From Nymphaea colorata (taxonomy: Eukaryota; Streptophyta; Magnoliopsida; Nymphaeales; Nymphaeaceae): a stretch of DNA of 64,000 nucleotides. The stretch is taken from the NCBI RefSeq assembly GCF_008831285.2, contig NC_045138.2:15595934-15659933 (forward strand). Reading direction: 5' to 3'. Each line of letters starts with the position of its first letter. Position 1 is the stretch's first letter. The notes under the pieces are model-generated. The model was not told the DNA's origin and did no database searches. It was given only the letters and a program-made list of their open reading frames with translations. Shown here one piece after another: positions 61,559 to 64,000 of this stretch. A program made the translations under genes and the position numbers.

Positions 61559-62524
61559 CTAAGGGATACCAATGGGGATTATAGGATAGGTGTAGTAGCT
61601 AGTGGGAGGCAAGCCCCACTCCGGTGGCAAAGGCAAGTCAATTGTCTTTGAGTCACCAAGCTCAGCACCTTGCCCACCAGCTGGTTTGAGCCCTTGGCTA
61701 GGTTTGGCAGGGCATGAAAACGGCGAGAAGTTCAGCGGCGAGGTCAGGCGGCCGTCGACGATCCTTGCTATATTGTGGTCTTCCTCAAATTTGCACTGCC
61801 TGTTGGATCCACTGACCAGCATTGCGTAGCAAGGAGCCATGTCCTGAAGTAGGCTCGATGACAAGTTAACCTTGAACACTCCGGTGTTGTCCGTTAGCGT
61901 CCCGATCGCTTGCTTGGCTCGGCCGCATTTTATCACCACCCTTAAGCCTGTGGGTTAGGTCAGCAACAATATCAGTGTGGTGGTACTCATGGTTTGCCAG
62001 TACTCGAACTTGACTCGGGCTCGATCCCTTTAAGCTTTGTCTGGAGCTTCAGTCACATATGGGCTTGGCTCTGGCAGATTCATCGAGTTTTGTTTTAATA
62101 TTTTGAGTTCAATTACATGATGAACTAAACTTGAGTCAAGCCTTAATCAAGTCAAGCTTGAGCTCAACACATAACTACTGAGTCGAGCTTGAGCTGTTTC
62201 TATGGAGCTATTCTCAAGCTCATGGTTTCGAGCTGAGTTTGAGCTGACTGAACTCGACTCGACTCAGCTGGTGTTCACCCCTAAACCCAATCATATTAGT
62301 CTCAAGAACGACAGCTCTCAACCTAAAACAATACTCGTCAAATGCCATGAGAATATCACAATGACGTAGAGAGAGAAGAGAGAGAGACCTGCAAGTTGGC
62401 GGCGGCTTGTGCAGTCAGGGCAGGAAATGGAGCCGGTGACGGCGACGCTGCTGCCCTCATAACTGGAAGCAGACTGCAGCAACAACACCAGCAATATTGC
62501 CACACCCACCACATCATACGCCAT
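61559..62524 (-). CDS. secreted Ole e 1 / extensin-like domain protein
   Basis: Two exons on the minus strand, 62524-62389 and 61947-61559 (TAG), with a 441-bp GT-AG intron; 174 residues. The N terminus MAYDVVGVAILLVLLLQSAS is a clear signal peptide. The mature part has the Ole e 1 pattern: VAVTGSISCPDC with the first Cys pair, then RVVIKCGRAK, GTLTDNTGVFKVNL, APCYAMLV, NRQCKF and a final Cys in SPFSCPAK, six cysteines in all for three disulphides. The C terminus PLPPEWGLPPTSYYTYPII is the Pro/Tyr-rich tail of the cell-wall members of this family. The likely site is the apoplast or cell wall; substrate and exact role are unknown. The intron holds a GAGCTTGAG-rich repeat ending GGTGTTCACCCCTA. 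Confidence 0.92.
61960..62285. repeat. GAGCTCGAG-type repeat in the Ole e 1 gene intron
   Basis: Words such as CTTGAGTCAAG, GAGTCGAGCTTGAGCTG and GAACTCGACTCGACTCAGC fill most of the intron, ending GGTGTTCACCCCTA, the usual end of a non-autonomous hAT-like class. The left end is not clear. Confidence 0.5.
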
Positions 62525-62586
62525 TTCTCTCTCTCTCTCTCCTTCCTATGCTGATGCAAGTTCCGAAGTTCTTAACTCCACGCTTA

Positions 62587-62595
62587 TCTATATAG
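62587..62595 (-). promoter_or_regulatory. TATA box of the Ole e 1 domain gene
   Basis: The minus strand reads CCCCTATATAGATAAG, with TATATAGAT about 65-70 bp upstream of the start codon. Confidence 0.65.
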
Positions 62596-62599
62596 GGGA

Positions 62600-64000
62600 C
62601 AGACGCCCCAACTGGGAAATTAAGAGAGAGGGAGAAAGATCATGTGGCTTGGTGAATTCTCTTCTTCAACTGTGATAAGATGCCAATCTGTCTCTCACAG
62701 CAGACGTCTTCTGCACCAGAAGGGGTAGTAGGTGTGCCATTAAAGTCCCCTCACTTGTGCTGTTATAGTAGAGCCAAATGCTTCCTCTGCACCGACTCAC
62801 TGCTCCCCTTCAATGAGAGCTTTCATGGCCGCACCAATACTACTTTCCCATTTTGGTGAATCACTGCACTGAATTTCGTTAAAGCATGGCGGTTAGCTTA
62901 CCCTTGCACCGCCGCCTACCCATCGTTACCACTTACCACCATAAATTACCCTCTTTCTCTTTCTCTCTCTCGTTAACAGTTTTAACTTTTAATTTATCAA
63001 GTAATATTGCCAAGTAAAAGCAGTTATTTGTCTAAATTACTTACAGTTTGCGATCTCCAGGACTGCTGGTTCAGTGCATGGCGTGATTTTTACAGCATTG
63101 CTGTGATCAACTTGTGTTTTAGAGGTGGACAGGAAGTACATTTTGATGGGGGGCTTTTTCTTTTCTATGGTGGGGGGAATTGGTTTTAAATGCAAGTCCC
63201 CCTCGTAGTTTGGTTCTTGAATAATTTCTCTCCAAGAACAAGGGAAAACGTAGTGAACGAACAGATCCAATAATAAATTCCTATTGTTTTGTTCTTTTTT
63301 AATAAATGGAGAGTAGATATTTTCTCATTTAAACCTCTATAGCAATGTTTAATTAAAAGGGGTAATATCAAAAAGAGGCCGAAGTCTCTCCATCTTTCTC
63401 CATATTTTCGGAGTTTAAAATTGTTTTAGGACTTAGTTGGAGAGTGGTACACCCATCAATTACAGTGTTGCACATCTACTATTTACAGTTTGAAGAAATA
63501 GCGCCTACAAGAATGAAATTGATGACCGGATTTTCACCAGTTTAATTGAAAAAGTACTACCTACCACCTTTAGACTAGTTTTCTCACGAAATCAAAAGTA
63601 AGAAACTTTTTAAAAAATATAATAATTAAAAATTCGATCATTAGGACAGTATCTAATTTTTCACTAAGGGGACAATATGTTATCAGCTAAAGGCTAAGGT
63701 TAACATCAGCTTAACTTGAGTTGATCAGATAAAGCAACAAAAATGCCCTCCACAAAAACAAACTTTAAGTTGATTAATTTTCATTAGCATGTTTAACTGT
63801 AAGTTAATGTATATTTAACTCTTTTTAAACTAGTAAGTCTTTCTACAATATCAAATTAATTAGATGGATGTTCTTTAAGTAATTTTAGAGAGTTGGCCAA
63901 GAGAAATCTAGGCATTTTAAAGTTATGGAGCTATGTTTGTTTCAAGAGTACATTATATGAATATTAAGCTCATATTTTATTAAAAGAAACATACATATAT
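62600..64000. other. intergenic DNA at the window end
   Basis: The first part is the promoter region of the Ole e 1 gene. The rest is AT-rich with no supported gene or clear repeat. Confidence 0.5.

Overview
The window is nuclear DNA of a flowering plant. Genes are split by AT-rich GT-AG introns, intergenic DNA is rich in AT, GA and CT microsatellites and small non-autonomous repeats, and the recognisable genes are plant-type: a CASP membrane protein, SPINDLY, two DIVARICATA-type MYBs, a NAC factor and an Ole e 1 domain protein. I see no bacterial, viral or CRISPR system and no long retroelement with gag or pol. Codon third positions are AT-leaning, so a grass is unlikely; I cannot name the species.

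Layout. Positions 1-2.2 kb hold the 3' exons of DCP1 (+). Then come a minisatellite, a 31-bp U2 snRNA fragment and tRNA-Ala(UGC) (-, 5236-5308). A three-exon CASP gene (+, 6725-8084) follows. The largest locus is SPINDLY (+, CDS 12062-23737, 17 coding exons, about 914 codons, one GC-AG intron), probably with a long spliced leader from about 10.3 kb. Tail-to-tail with it is a DIV-like SANT/MYB gene (-, 25557-27303). A second, shorter DIV-like gene (-, 34799-37184) lies about 7.5 kb further on; its second exon lacks an internal start codon and is easily missed. A VPS55/LEPROT gene (+, to 41617) has clear exons except for its N terminus. A NAC gene of the NAC090/NAC036 type (+, 45978-49953) has its diagnostic last exon 2.7 kb downstream of the NAC core. 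From 50 to 61.5 kb there is no convincing host gene, only repeats: a TRIM relic in tandem arrangement, MITEs, giant AT runs, a plastid 23S rDNA fragment, and a hAT-like element that carries a DUF3475 gene piece and is itself split by a second hAT-like element with a perfect 8-bp target duplication. The window ends with an Ole e 1 domain gene (-, 61559-62524).

The genes do not form a pathway. DCP1 acts in mRNA decapping, SPINDLY is the nucleocytoplasmic protein O-fucosyltransferase of gibberellin and clock signalling, CASP builds membrane scaffolds for Casparian strips, VPS55 is an endosomal sorting protein, and the MYB and NAC genes are transcription factors. The only local functional relation is the DIV-like pair, which share an intron position and domain order and look like a local duplication.

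Gene models are my own reading of splice sites plus recalled family sequences; no alignment or transcript data were available. Start codons were checked in the sequence, because several long open frames here begin only at TTG or CTG.
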